Of a stretch of 64,000 nucleotides of DNA, positions 36,159 to 44,281 are shown piece by piece. Source of the stretch: Kibdelosporangium persicum (GTDB lineage Bacteria; Actinomycetota; Actinomycetes; Mycobacteriales; Pseudonocardiaceae); NCBI RefSeq assembly GCF_013280595.1, contig NZ_JAAATY010000028.1:62001-126000 (forward strand), written 5' to 3'. The notes under the pieces were generated by a model. It was given only the letters and a program-made list of their open reading frames with translations, was not told the DNA's origin and made no database searches. The stretch's first letter is position 1; each line of letters starts with the position of its first letter. A program made the translations under genes and the position numbers.

Positions 36159-36791
36159 TCAGATACGCACGGCCAACTCGTGCCTCGTGGTCCGAACCTT
36201 GGCCTCGAGGTAGCGACGGTTGTGCGCGGACAGGAACACCCCGGTCCGCTCCATCCCGTACACGTGAATCCCGTGGCGCCGCAACTGGACCACCTTGTCG
36301 GGATTGTTGGTGAGGACGTCGACGTGGGTGATTCCCAAGGCTTCGAGCATCTGCGCGGCGGGCCGGTAGTCGCGCTCGTCGTCGGCGAACTCCAACTGCC
36401 GGTTGGCCTCGAACGTGTCGTATCCGAGGTCCTGAAGCGCATATGCGTCGAGTTTGTTGTAGAGGCCGATGCCCCGGCCTTCCTGGCGCATGTAGAGCAG
36501 CACCCCGCCGCGTTCGGAGATGCGCTCCAGTGATTCATGCAGCTGCGGGCCGCAGTCGCAGCGGGCCGAACCGAGCACGTCGCCGGTCAGGCACTCGGAA
36601 TGGATGCGCACCAGCGGGCGAGTGGCTGCGGAGTAGTTCCCCAGGCCTATCGCGAGATGCTCCAGGCCGTCGCTCAGTCCGGAGAACGTATGGACTTCTC
36701 CGGTCATTTCCCGGCCTGCCGACGTGATCAGCGGGACACGAATCTTGGTGCGGATCAGTATCTTTTCCCTGGAACGTTGCTGGACTTTCAT
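36159..36791 (-). CDS. GTP cyclohydrolase II, RibA/ToxB-like
   Basis: 210 aa from ATG 36791; the upstream extension of the frame does not look like protein. Zinc ligands Cys67, Cys78 and Cys80 lie in [16 protein letters not shown], the catalytic region in [20 protein letters not shown], and GTP-binding residues in [11 protein letters not shown]. Converts GTP to 2,5-diamino-6-ribosylamino-pyrimidinone phosphate, formate and pyrophosphate. It is a single-domain enzyme not fused to RibB and not next to other riboflavin genes; instead it sits beside WD40 and SUMF1-fold genes, as in toxoflavin operons, so it probably feeds a specialised azapteridine-type pathway. Confidence 0.93.
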   Translation of the reverse strand: MKVQQRSREKILIRTKIRVPLITSAGREMTGEVHTFSGLSDGLEHLAIGLGNYSAATRPLVRIHSECLTGDVLGSARCDCGPQLHESLERISERGGVLLYMRQEGRGIGLYNKLDAYALQDLGYDTFEANRQLEFADDERDYRPAAQMLEALGITHVDVLTNNPDKVVQLRRHGIHVYGMERTGVFLSAHNRRYLEAKVRTTRHELAVRI

Positions 36792-37185
36792 GGCGATCCG
36801 TTTCCGTAGTGGGATACGTGGGCACACCACTGGATTGGTCGTATGTGTGACGCGTGATCGTGCACGTACCTGGGCAATGCGGAGAGATGCTGCCCTTCTG
36901 CGAAAAAGGTAAGCGCACGCCGGTCTGTCCGTCAAACTTCCCGCAGGCGACACGCATTCGCGCGGCAGGGCGATCCCCCTGTCACGGGAGCGCGTTTCGA
37001 TCTTTCCCGCGTCGCGACGGTGCGGAAGTGGTGTTCAAGCGAGGAAATTCCACACTTGAACACGCCACCGAACCGGTCCTGCCCGCCCGGCAGTGGTATC
37101 AGTTCCGGCCGGTGGCCGCGTGCTCATCGGTGAGCGTTGCGGGAGCAGAAGGTCCAGTGTGCCGGTGCATTCCTCGCTGGGGAAC
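36792..37185. other. 394-bp gap within the tox-like gene group
   Basis: No credible gene found; open frames on either strand lack coding-like third positions and family resemblance. It holds the GTGTTCAAG/CTTGAACAC inverted repeat (37031-37063), and presumably a promoter for the GTP cyclohydrolase-WD40-oxygenase part. The upper third (36800-36930) is noticeably less GC-rich than its surroundings. Confidence 0.55.
37031..37063. repeat. Inverted repeat GTGTTCAAG / CTTGAACAC
   Basis: A perfect 9-bp inverted repeat with a 15-nt spacer, about 120 bp past the SUMF1-type gene and 240 bp before the GTP cyclohydrolase. It could be a weak terminator or a regulator site. Confidence 0.5.
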
Positions 37186-37938
37186 TTACGACGTCCGGAC
37201 AAGCCGGAAGCCGATCGGCGAGCCGGGTTCGTACAGCGCGTGCCGGCGGGCGCATCGCGCGACATCCCGGTTGAGCCGGAAGGACCCGCCCCGGGTCACG
37301 TGCGCGTCCAGAGCCCAGTCCTCGGTCAGGGGGACCGACGACGGCGCACCCGGATAGGGCGCGTAGATCGTGGCCGTCCATTCCTCCACGTTGCCCGCCA
37401 TGTCGAGCACACCGAACGGGCTCGCACCGTCCGGGTGCGCGTCGACCGGGGTCGTCCCGGCTCTGCCGGATTCCCGGACGTTGGCGCGGGCGGGGGAGAA
37501 CTCGTCACCCCACGGGAACTCCCGCCGGTCATCGCCACGGGCCGCCCGCTCCCACTGCGTCTCGGTCGGCAGGCTGATCGGGTGACCGGAGCTCGCCGAC
37601 AGCCAGGAACAGAAGGCGTCCGCCTCGGCCCAGGTGACGAGCGCCGGGTGGTCGGCGGGCCCACTCGGCCGCCAGTCCAGCCCGAGTGCCGGTACCGCGA
37701 GGGCGAAAGTCGCGTTGGTGACCAGGCATCGGGCCATCTGGAAGGCGTCGACGGTCAGCTCATGGATCGGGCATTCCTTGAGCAGCCAGTCGTACCGCAC
37801 CCCCAGGTCGGCGTACTCGGCCAGCACTGCCGCGCAATCGCGCTCACTCGTTCCCATCGAGACGACGCCGGCTGGAACCCGCATCCAGGTGGTCCCGGCC
37901 AGGATCGATCGCGCGATGGCGTTGTTGTCGACCCGCAT
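37186..37938 (-). CDS. SUMF1/formylglycine-generating-enzyme-fold protein, ToxD-like
   Basis: 250 aa from ATG 37938 (GTG 37941 adds one residue). The start touches the glycosyltransferase stop as TGATG. SUMF1-fold signature: LPTETQWERAARGDDRREFPWGDEF, FGVLDMAGNVEEW, THVTRGGSF, GFRLV. The two active-site cysteines of true formylglycine-generating enzymes (copper-binding, after GGS) are not present in RGGSFRLNRDVARCARRHA, apart from one Cys, so sulfatase activation is unlikely. Members of this fold perform varied reactions (EgtB, ToxD). Toxoflavin operons carry one (ToxD), and here it lies beside ToxB- and ToxC-like genes. Confidence 0.85.
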   Translation of the reverse strand: MRVDNNAIARSILAGTTWMRVPAGVVSMGTSERDCAAVLAEYADLGVRYDWLLKECPIHELTVDAFQMARCLVTNATFALAVPALGLDWRPSGPADHPALVTWAEADAFCSWLSASSGHPISLPTETQWERAARGDDRREFPWGDEFSPARANVRESGRAGTTPVDAHPDGASPFGVLDMAGNVEEWTATIYAPYPGAPSSVPLTEDWALDAHVTRGGSFRLNRDVARCARRHALYEPGSPIGFRLVRTS

Positions 37939-39068
37939 CACCGGAGCCTATCGTCGGCCTCACCCAGCCTGGCGCGGACGGAATGCCAGGTGTCGATCCC
38001 ACGGATCAGCTCGACAGTCCCACGCCACGCGGAAACCGATTCGACGAGCTCGAAGGGCAACAGCAGGAACCAGCCGTACGGCGACACGACACCCCGCCAT
38101 TGCGGCATCTGGGCAAGCCGTCGGATCCGCATCAGTTCGACCACGAGCATTCCGGCTGCCACCGGCCTGGCCCGCTTGCTCACCACGGCGGCGGCGAGGA
38201 GCGGGCCGGCGAGCATCTGGGCCAGGATGCTCGCGGTGAACAGCGCGGCCGTTCGCCTGCCAGGCCCCCGGCGGGCGGTGCCGAGGGTGCGCAGGCCGAT
38301 CTCCAGTTGGCCACGCAGCCAGCGGGTGCGTTGTGCGACCGCACCACGGACCCGGCCGGTCGGCAACCCGTAGGTGTACGACCGCACCTGGCCGATCCGC
38401 AGCCCGTTCTCGGCCGCCCGCAGCGACCAGTCGTAGAACTCCTCGACGCCCTGCTCGGGCAGATTCCCCACACGGGTGAAGGCGTCCCGGCGGAAGTAGA
38501 CCGAGCTACCGAGCAGCATGTGCACACCGAAGACCTGGTTGGCGAAGGTCATCCCGGCGAAGAACGACGAGGCCGAGGCGAGGGTGGCCTGGTTGACCGC
38601 GCCGGGAGCGATGCCGGAGAACTCAAGGCAGTCGACCGCGTCGTGACCGTCGACGGTCAGCGCGCAGACCGCGCGCCGGACCTGGTCGGCGGCGGGAACC
38701 GAGTCGGCGTCGTAGATGCCCACGATCTCGTCGGGGATGCCAGGCACGACGTGGTTGATCGCCACCGCCTTCGGGGTGAGCGAGGGGACCGGCCGGACCT
38801 CGAGGCGACCGGCGAAGCCGGGACTCGCGATCGCCGCCGCCGCACGCGCGATCGCCAGGTCGGCCGGTCGTCGATCGTCGACCAGCCAGAGCACGGTCAG
38901 CAGTTCGCCGGGGTAGTCCAAAGTGGGCAGCCAGGCGCCCGCCCGTGTGAAGACGTCGGCTGTCTCGCGGTAGAAGGGGACGAGCAGGGTCACCGGGACC
39001 AGGTCGAGATCGGCGGGCAGATCCCGCGGGGGCGGCAGTTGCGCGACAGGGAGCAGGAAGCCGGTCAT
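37938..39068 (-). CDS. Membrane-associated family 2 glycosyltransferase
   Basis: 376 aa from ATG 39068, which has a GGAGGAG site (an ATG four codons earlier lies inside that site). GT-A fold, GT2 family: nucleotide-sugar site DADSVP (Asp120, Asp122), acceptor-side EEFYDW (~209-214) and a QRTRW motif (246-250) of the processive/CESA-like type. Two or three hydrophobic segments near 260-340. Substrate unknown; processive motifs suggest a membrane or polyisoprenoid acceptor. Its place between the exporter and the SUMF1-type gene (TGATG overlap) makes it part of the same unit. Confidence 0.83.
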   Translation of the reverse strand: MTGFLLPVAQLPPPRDLPADLDLVPVTLLVPFYRETADVFTRAGAWLPTLDYPGELLTVLWLVDDRRPADLAIARAAAAIASPGFAGRLEVRPVPSLTPKAVAINHVVPGIPDEIVGIYDADSVPAADQVRRAVCALTVDGHDAVDCLEFSGIAPGAVNQATLASASSFFAGMTFANQVFGVHMLLGSSVYFRRDAFTRVGNLPEQGVEEFYDWSLRAAENGLRIGQVRSYTYGLPTGRVRGAVAQRTRWLRGQLEIGLRTLGTARRGPGRRTAALFTASILAQMLAGPLLAAAVVSKRARPVAAGMLVVELMRIRRLAQMPQWRGVVSPYGWFLLLPFELVESVSAWRGTVELIRGIDTWHSVRARLGEADDRLR

Positions 39069-39098
39069 GTTCTCCTCCACCGATTCGTCGGAACCACC

Positions 39099-40289
39099 TC
39101 AGCCCACCGGTTGCCGCGCGACACCGGTCCGCGCGCCGCGCACCGACAGTCCGATGGCGACCATCAGCAGGCCGGTCGCGCCGATCGCGGCGAATCCCCA
39201 TTCGACGCCGGAAACGTCGATGATCGCGCCGGCGATCGGAGCGCCGAGCGCGTTCCCCGCGGTGGCGGCCGCGCCCTGTAAACCCATCGCCTCGCCGCGG
39301 ACAGCCGCCGGAACAAGTGTGCTGACACTCTCGCCGGTCGTGGCCACTGTCGGCGCGCACAACGATCCGGCGGGGATGAGGAGCAACGCGAGCAGCCACC
39401 AACTGGTGGCCAGTCCGGCCGGCATGATCAGGACACAGAGCAGGACCATCAGCGTCGCCAGTCGCAATGACCGGGGAATGGCGCCGTGGACCACCGCGCC
39501 GATCAATGACGCGACACCCCAGACAATGAGCACGAGCCCGGTGAAGCCGACCTGGTTGTTGTTCTCGAGCGTCGCGACGATCGCGACACTGTTTCCGGAG
39601 AGCACGATCGTCAGACCGGCGTTCACGATGATGACAAAGAGGAGCGGCCTGGTCAGCCACTCCCGACGGGACGGGCGGCGTTCACCAGCCGACGCCGGTT
39701 CCTCGTGAGCGCCGCGGATCGGCGGATCGAGCCACCACAGCACGAGACCGGAGAGCAGCATCGCCACCCCGATGCCCGCCATCGTCGCCGAGGTGGACAC
39801 CCTGGTCGCGGCGAGCACGGCGAGCGCGGGGCCGGCCATGAACGACAGTTCGACGCCGATCGAGTCGAGCGAGTACGCCGTCCGCCGTTCCGCCGCCGGG
39901 ACCAGCGCCGGCAGTGCCTGCCTGCTGATGGCGAAGACGGGCAGGGTGAGCAGCCCGGCGAACAACGCTGTGCCGAGCAACAGTTGGTAGCTCAGCAGCG
40001 GGGCGAGCAGCCAGAAGATCCCCTGCGCGGTCGCGGTCAGCAGCACGGTGAACCGCAGGCCCTTGCGGTCGGTCAGCCTGCCGAGCCACGGCGAACCCAC
40101 CGCTGAGCCGATCGTGAACACCGCACCGAGCAACCCTGCCGACCCGTAACCGAGGTCGAGGGTCAGCACAACGTGCAGCGTCAGGGTCACCCCGGCCGCG
40201 GTGACCGGCAGCCGGGCGAAGAACATCGTCCCGACGAATGCGCCGAGCCCTGGCCGCCGTAGGACGCTGGAATAGCGCCAGAACAACAT
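39099..40289 (-). CDS. MFS exporter-like transporter
   Basis: 396 aa with about 12 membrane segments. GRLTDRKGLR is the loop 2-3 motif of the major facilitator superfamily; the central cytoplasmic loop is at ~190-210. Resembles drug/sugar efflux proteins (SotB/SetA-like). First gene of the minus-strand operon, so it probably exports the product or confers self-protection; both inferred from position. Promoter within 40290-40520. Confidence 0.82.
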   Translation of the reverse strand: MLFWRYSSVLRRPGLGAFVGTMFFARLPVTAAGVTLTLHVVLTLDLGYGSAGLLGAVFTIGSAVGSPWLGRLTDRKGLRFTVLLTATAQGIFWLLAPLLSYQLLLGTALFAGLLTLPVFAISRQALPALVPAAERRTAYSLDSIGVELSFMAGPALAVLAATRVSTSATMAGIGVAMLLSGLVLWWLDPPIRGAHEEPASAGERRPSRREWLTRPLLFVIIVNAGLTIVLSGNSVAIVATLENNNQVGFTGLVLIVWGVASLIGAVVHGAIPRSLRLATLMVLLCVLIMPAGLATSWWLLALLLIPAGSLCAPTVATTGESVSTLVPAAVRGEAMGLQGAAATAGNALGAPIAGAIIDVSGVEWGFAAIGATGLLMVAIGLSVRGARTGVARQPVG

Positions 40290-40632
40290 TTCACCACGCT
40301 CACCTGGTTGTCATGGGAGGCGTGCTCAATGAGCAGCAGGCCATGGCACTGTCAGAAAAGTGCCGGAGCCCGCGCGTGTCTGTCAAGCGACCGGTCCTTA
40401 CTTTGTCAGGTTGTCCCGGTCGGTGAAATCGACGATTCCGGGAGACCGTCCCGACAAATGACGAAGTACGACGGTCCGCTGGGGCCGCGTTTGCCGTCAA
40501 GCAGTCGTTGAGGTGTCCGTCGGTGGTCCGAATTTGGTCCATGCCTGGTCCGCGACAGGCCGTTGACCGCCCGGCCGTGGCTAGCGTCCGGCGTTGCCCG
40601 CCTTACGTATCCCGCACGAGGGAGAGGAATCC
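40290..40632. other. Divergent promoter region between exporter and secreted glycosidase
   Basis: 343 bp without a gene. It holds the 11-bp-spaced TGGTCC repeats (40513-40562) and promoter-like TTGACC/TAGCGT (40563-40587) facing the plus-strand genes. Sequence between 40310 and 40470 shows no clear structure. Confidence 0.55.
40513..40562 (+). promoter_or_regulatory. SARP-box-like direct repeats with 11-bp period
   Basis: TGGTCC occurs at 40524, 40535 and 40546, exactly 11 bp apart, with GTGTCC at 40513 and AGGCCG at 40557 in register as weaker copies. Direct repeats with an 11-bp period just upstream of the -10 region are the hallmark of SARP-type activator sites in actinomycetes. They lie about 70-110 bp before the ATG at 40633. 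No SARP gene is in the window. Confidence 0.6.
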
Positions 40633-42042
40633 ATGGAATCGTTTCGTGCAAGACGGCTGGCGGTGATGGCCGCGGCCCACATTGCCGCCGTCCTGACGGT
40701 GCCCACCGCATCGGCTGTGCCCGCTGTGACCACGACGGCTGAACCCGCGTTCGGCGTGAACATGTCGTTCTACAGCGCCGACGACACTCTGGTGAACCGC
40801 GAAACCACCCAGAAACTGCTACGGGACAAGGGCGTGCCGCTGATCCGTGTACCGCTGCGCGGAAACTTCGACGGCAATCCCGCCCCGATCGGCGACGACC
40901 TGCTGGTGAAAGTCATGCGAGCCGCGCACAACACCGGTGCCACCCCGATGCTGATCCTGCGCGGTCCCGCCGCCGGGGACGACGCGTTCGTGCTGCGTGA
41001 GAACCTTCGCCGGATAGCTCTCGCCAAGCAGGTGTTCGGCGAGGGCCGGGTGTACCTGGAGTTCGGCAACGAGTCCGACCTCGCGGGAATCGACGCCAAG
41101 GAATACGCGCGGACATGGAATGCGGTCGTCCCTGAACTGCGCAGGCAGGCGCCCGCCGAGTACAAGTTCGTCGGCCCGGTCAACTTCCAGGCCAACGCCG
41201 ACTACGTGGCCGATTTCGTCGGCCTCGCCGTCGACAAGCCGGATTACCTGTCCTGGCACGAATACGTGTGCGACAAGGCGAACGAGACCTGGGAGGCGTG
41301 CCTGGCCGACATTCCGAAGTGGGCCACCCACGTGACGGACATCGAGAACAAGGTCAAGGACAAGATCGGCCGGACGCTGCCGTTCTTCGTCTCGGAGTGG
41401 AACGTCGACCCGCGCTTCCCCAGCCCGGCCTACGGCGACGCACCGAACATCAAGCAGTGGACCAGCAAGGCCATCGCGCAGCTGCGTGGCCTTGGCCCGC
41501 TGTTCGCCGGCGCGATGATCTACACCGCGACCGACCACGGCGACTTCGCGCTGATCAAGGGCGAGACCGCGTTGACCCATCAGGGAGAGGCGTTCTTCGC
41601 CGCGATCGGTGGCGGCACCCCGCCCGTCGGGCCGAGGTTCGACTTCGAGGACGGCACCACCCAGGGCTGGTCGCGCTTCTACGGAGATCCCCGGCCACGC
41701 ATCACCTCCGAGATCGCCCAGCACGGCAGCCGCGCGTTGATGCTGGACGCAACCGCGGACGGCCACGCCGCCGTCGGCACCACGAGCGGACTCACCGGCC
41801 TGCGAACCGGCACAACAGTCACCTACCAGGTATGGGCCGATCGCGACGGCATCACCGTGCGGCCGTTCGTCCGCGACGCTCAACACCGCCCCGTCTTCCC
41901 CACCGGTGCCGAGCACCGGCTGCCGGCCCGGCAGTGGGTGACCGTCACCTGGCAGGTCCCCTCCGTCCCGGCGGTCGGTGCCATCGGCCTGGAAGTCGCA
42001 CCCGGCACCGGAACCGTCGCGCTCGACGCACTCACCTGGTGA
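40633..42042 (+). CDS. Secreted clan-A-type glycoside hydrolase with C-terminal CBM-like domain
   Basis: 469 aa from ATG 40633 (GGGAGAGGAA site). Signal peptide about 1-28 (...TASAVPA). TIM-barrel with the acid/base Glu in YLEFGNESD and the nucleophile Glu in FFVSEWNVD, the pattern of clan GH-A (GH39/GH5-like); precise family not assignable by eye. The C-terminal ~130 residues (FDFEDGTTQGWSRFYGD...) form a CBM4/9 (CenC)-like sandwich. Likely a secreted polysaccharide-active enzyme. It is co-transcribed with the deaminase-like gene (19-bp gap) behind the SARP-like repeats. Confidence 0.8.
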   Translation: MESFRARRLAVMAAAHIAAVLTVPTASAVPAVTTTAEPAFGVNMSFYSADDTLVNRETTQKLLRDKGVPLIRVPLRGNFDGNPAPIGDDLLVKVMRAAHNTGATPMLILRGPAAGDDAFVLRENLRRIALAKQVFGEGRVYLEFGNESDLAGIDAKEYARTWNAVVPELRRQAPAEYKFVGPVNFQANADYVADFVGLAVDKPDYLSWHEYVCDKANETWEACLADIPKWATHVTDIENKVKDKIGRTLPFFVSEWNVDPRFPSPAYGDAPNIKQWTSKAIAQLRGLGPLFAGAMIYTATDHGDFALIKGETALTHQGEAFFAAIGGGTPPVGPRFDFEDGTTQGWSRFYGDPRPRITSEIAQHGSRALMLDATADGHAAVGTTSGLTGLRTGTTVTYQVWADRDGITVRPFVRDAQHRPVFPTGAEHRLPARQWVTVTWQVPSVPAVGAIGLEVAPGTGTVALDALTW

Positions 42043-42061
42043 TTCCGAAGGAGAAACGGAG

Positions 42062-43327
42062 ATGTCAGCAAACCTCCGCCAGAGAACAGTAGTAGCACTA
42101 CTCGCGGCGAGTACCGCGTTCACCGTCGCCGCGTCGCCGTTCACCGCGAACGCCCGACCGGGTGCAGGGGAGTGCGGGCCAGCATTGCGGACCGTGTGGC
42201 AGAGCGGCGTAGGCCGCTTCACCACCGCGCCCTGCACCGTTCTTCCGCCGATGACCATTGACCAGAAGGACCTGCCCCAACCGCGGTCGGATGCCGACCG
42301 CTGCCGGCAGAACCAGTTCCTGGCCCTGGTCGCCGCCGACGAAGAGGCAGGCAGGCTCTACCGCGCCCGCCTGTTCAAGGAGTTGCTGGAGCAGGCGGCG
42401 GCCAAGGGGGCTTCGTCCGTCGCGGACCAGCCGCCTGACCTCGCCAGGCTGATCAGCGACGTCGCCCTCACGCCGATGGAGATCGCCCAGGCGATGAGCC
42501 AGGCGGCGGCGGACACGAGCACCACCGTCAGGATCGAGTCCTGCGAGGGCCAGGCCAAGGCCGCTCAAAGCGGGGACACGGTTCTCGCCAGCCAGGAGCA
42601 GCAACTCGACCCGCCCAAGCCGCCGCCGGTGGTGGACCAGCGGACACCGTCGAAACTCATCGACTATCTCCGCGCGCTTGTCGACTACCTGAAGCGGAAC
42701 GTCTCCGAGGAGTTCAGACAGGCCGTGACCGTGGGCTTCTCGATCACCCTCTCCAGCCAGGGCGGAGCCACGAAGTTCCGCGTCGCCTTCGCCGCCAACA
42801 CCCAGAAGTACCTCGACGAATGGTTCAAGAACAACCCAGTCCTGGCAAGCGTTCGCAACATCGAGCAGGACGGGAGGAAACTGCTGAACCAGGAGATTCA
42901 GTCGGTCGTCGACGCGCTCAGGAAGATCGGCATCACCACTTCGCTGCGAGGCGGGCTGCACGCCGAGGAGCAGCTCGTCAATGCCGAGGCGAGGAACACG
43001 GGTGTCGACATGATCTTCATCGGCGCCACCAACAACATCTGTGCCGGGAAATGCCAGGCGAGCATCCGGAACAGCCCGCACAAAGTGATCCCGGCAACGC
43101 GGCTCGGCGACGTACCGAACGAAACGGCCGTGGACTTCTGGGGCGACCCGATCGTGGTGGAGTCGGGGGTCGACATGTGGTCGCTCGCCAACCTCCGCAA
43201 CAAGATCAACGCCGCGGATCTGCCGGCCCAGCGGGTGATCATCAATAACATCAACGACATCATCAAGGCCAACGCCGACCCGGAGACGCTCTGGAAGGCA
43301 CTGCGGAGTTACAACCGCACTCTTTGA
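42062..43327 (+). CDS. Secreted protein with C-terminal deaminase-like domain
   Basis: 421 aa from ATG 42062 (GAAGGAG site). Signal peptide about 1-32 (...FTANARP). The middle part (~85-220) is helical with an acidic, Pro-rich linker at ~180-195. The C-terminal ~140 residues carry H300-A-E302 (GGLHAEEQLVNAE) and, 25 residues on, Cys327-x-x-x-Cys331 (NICAGKC). This is the zinc-site layout of the nucleic-acid/free-nucleoside deaminase superfamily, in the YwqJ-like or toxin branch, though the usual spacing is CxxC. Possible secreted toxin or nucleoside/pterin deaminase. No immunity-like gene is apparent next to it. Confidence 0.65.
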   Translation: MSANLRQRTVVALLAASTAFTVAASPFTANARPGAGECGPALRTVWQSGVGRFTTAPCTVLPPMTIDQKDLPQPRSDADRCRQNQFLALVAADEEAGRLYRARLFKELLEQAAAKGASSVADQPPDLARLISDVALTPMEIAQAMSQAAADTSTTVRIESCEGQAKAAQSGDTVLASQEQQLDPPKPPPVVDQRTPSKLIDYLRALVDYLKRNVSEEFRQAVTVGFSITLSSQGGATKFRVAFAANTQKYLDEWFKNNPVLASVRNIEQDGRKLLNQEIQSVVDALRKIGITTSLRGGLHAEEQLVNAEARNTGVDMIFIGATNNICAGKCQASIRNSPHKVIPATRLGDVPNETAVDFWGDPIVVESGVDMWSLANLRNKINAADLPAQRVIINNINDIIKANADPETLWKALRSYNRTL

Positions 43328-43778
43328 CCACTACCGTGCCCGCTCGCTGTCGTGGCGCATGCCCGACAGCGAGCGCGTCTGCATCCCTTTTCGCCGGTAC
43401 CACGATCAGCGGCGGCCGGCGCTTCTGGTGGGTCCCCGGAGAACTTCGGCGAAAACTCGTCATCGGAGGAGCTCGCCGGGCCCAAGGGCGTCACCCGTCG
43501 CGCCGCTCACCCTGGCGTGGCTGCTCGCCGAGAGGGACGACATCGTCCCATGTCCCGGGCCCGCATGCGGGCCGCCAGAACGTCCCCGTGGCGACCTGAA
43601 AGCCGCCGCGGAGGACCTCGCCGAGGTCGTTCCCGGGCGGCGCCGGTAACCGGCTTGGTTGATATTCTCGGGTGAGCTCAGGTCACGACGGCTTGTCTTT
43701 CGTGGGGCGCGTTCTGGACGCGTGCGACCTCCGCGGGACTTGGCGGTGACCGACTGGAACGTCATAGGATGTCAAAAA
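43328..43778. other. Intergenic region after the deaminase-like gene
   Basis: 451 bp. It starts with the hairpin 43341-43375. The rest (43380-43640) is GC-rich with several short overlapping open frames that show no consistent coding pattern; it may be decayed sequence. From 43650 on it probably holds the promoter of the SnoaL-like gene. Confidence 0.5.
43341..43375. terminator. Hairpin after the deaminase-like gene
   Basis: CGCTCGCTGTCG (43341-43352) and CGACAGCGAGCG (43364-43375) form a perfect 12-bp stem 14 bp past the stop at 43327. Probably ends the glycosidase-deaminase transcript. Confidence 0.82.
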
Positions 43779-44198
43779 ATGTCTGAGAAGTACGTGGAAT
43801 TCGTCAACCGGTATTCGGCCTTCATCGAGTCGACGATGCCCGACCAGCGGGCGTTCGCCGCCGGGCTGCCGGACTTCATCACCGACGAGTCGGTGCTTCT
43901 CGAGCCCAGCAACATCTTCGGCCGCCTGGTCGGGTTCGACGGGTGGGAGCAGTGGCGTGCGGCCGCGTCCGCGATGGCGGTGAACAGCGGGGTCCGGTTC
44001 ACCACCAGCGCGTCGCAGTGCTTCGCGAACGGGGACGTGGTGCTGCATTACTACGAGGTCGAGTTCTCGCCGCGGCCACGCTATCCGGACGGCTGGCGGA
44101 CGTCCATCATCGAGCGGTTCGAATTCGCCGACGGAAAGATCGCGACGCTCACCGGGTACTACGCCGACGCCGCCGCGTTCGTCGACTTCTTCGCCTGA
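43779..44198 (+). CDS. SnoaL-like (NTF2-fold) protein
   Basis: 139 aa from ATG 43779 (AGGA site). NTF2/SnoaL-like cone fold: helical start (EKYVEFVNRYSAF), IFGRLVGFDGWEQW, and the C-terminal strands RTSIIERFEFADGKIATLTGYYAD. Members include polyketide cyclases, isomerases and dehydratases as well as many uncharacterised proteins, so activity cannot be assigned. Monocistronic; convergent with a second SnoaL-like gene. Confidence 0.75.
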   Translation: MSEKYVEFVNRYSAFIESTMPDQRAFAAGLPDFITDESVLLEPSNIFGRLVGFDGWEQWRAAASAMAVNSGVRFTTSASQCFANGDVVLHYYEVEFSPRPRYPDGWRTSIIERFEFADGKIATLTGYYADAAAFVDFFA

Positions 44199-44281
44199 AG
44201 GCTCCTCATCGGACGGTCGACTGTGGAGCATCATGGTCGTCGGGCTGTTCCCAGGTCGTGTCTCCTAATGGGACTTCACAC

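Noticed and set aside
36159..36791. Housekeeping riboflavin-pathway RibA
   Set aside because: No rib genes are adjacent and the neighbours (WD40, SUMF1 fold) match toxoflavin operons; kept as an alternative only.
43380..43675. Short plus-strand frames after the deaminase gene
   Set aside because: Three overlapping frames with no consistent third-position bias or ribosome binding sites.
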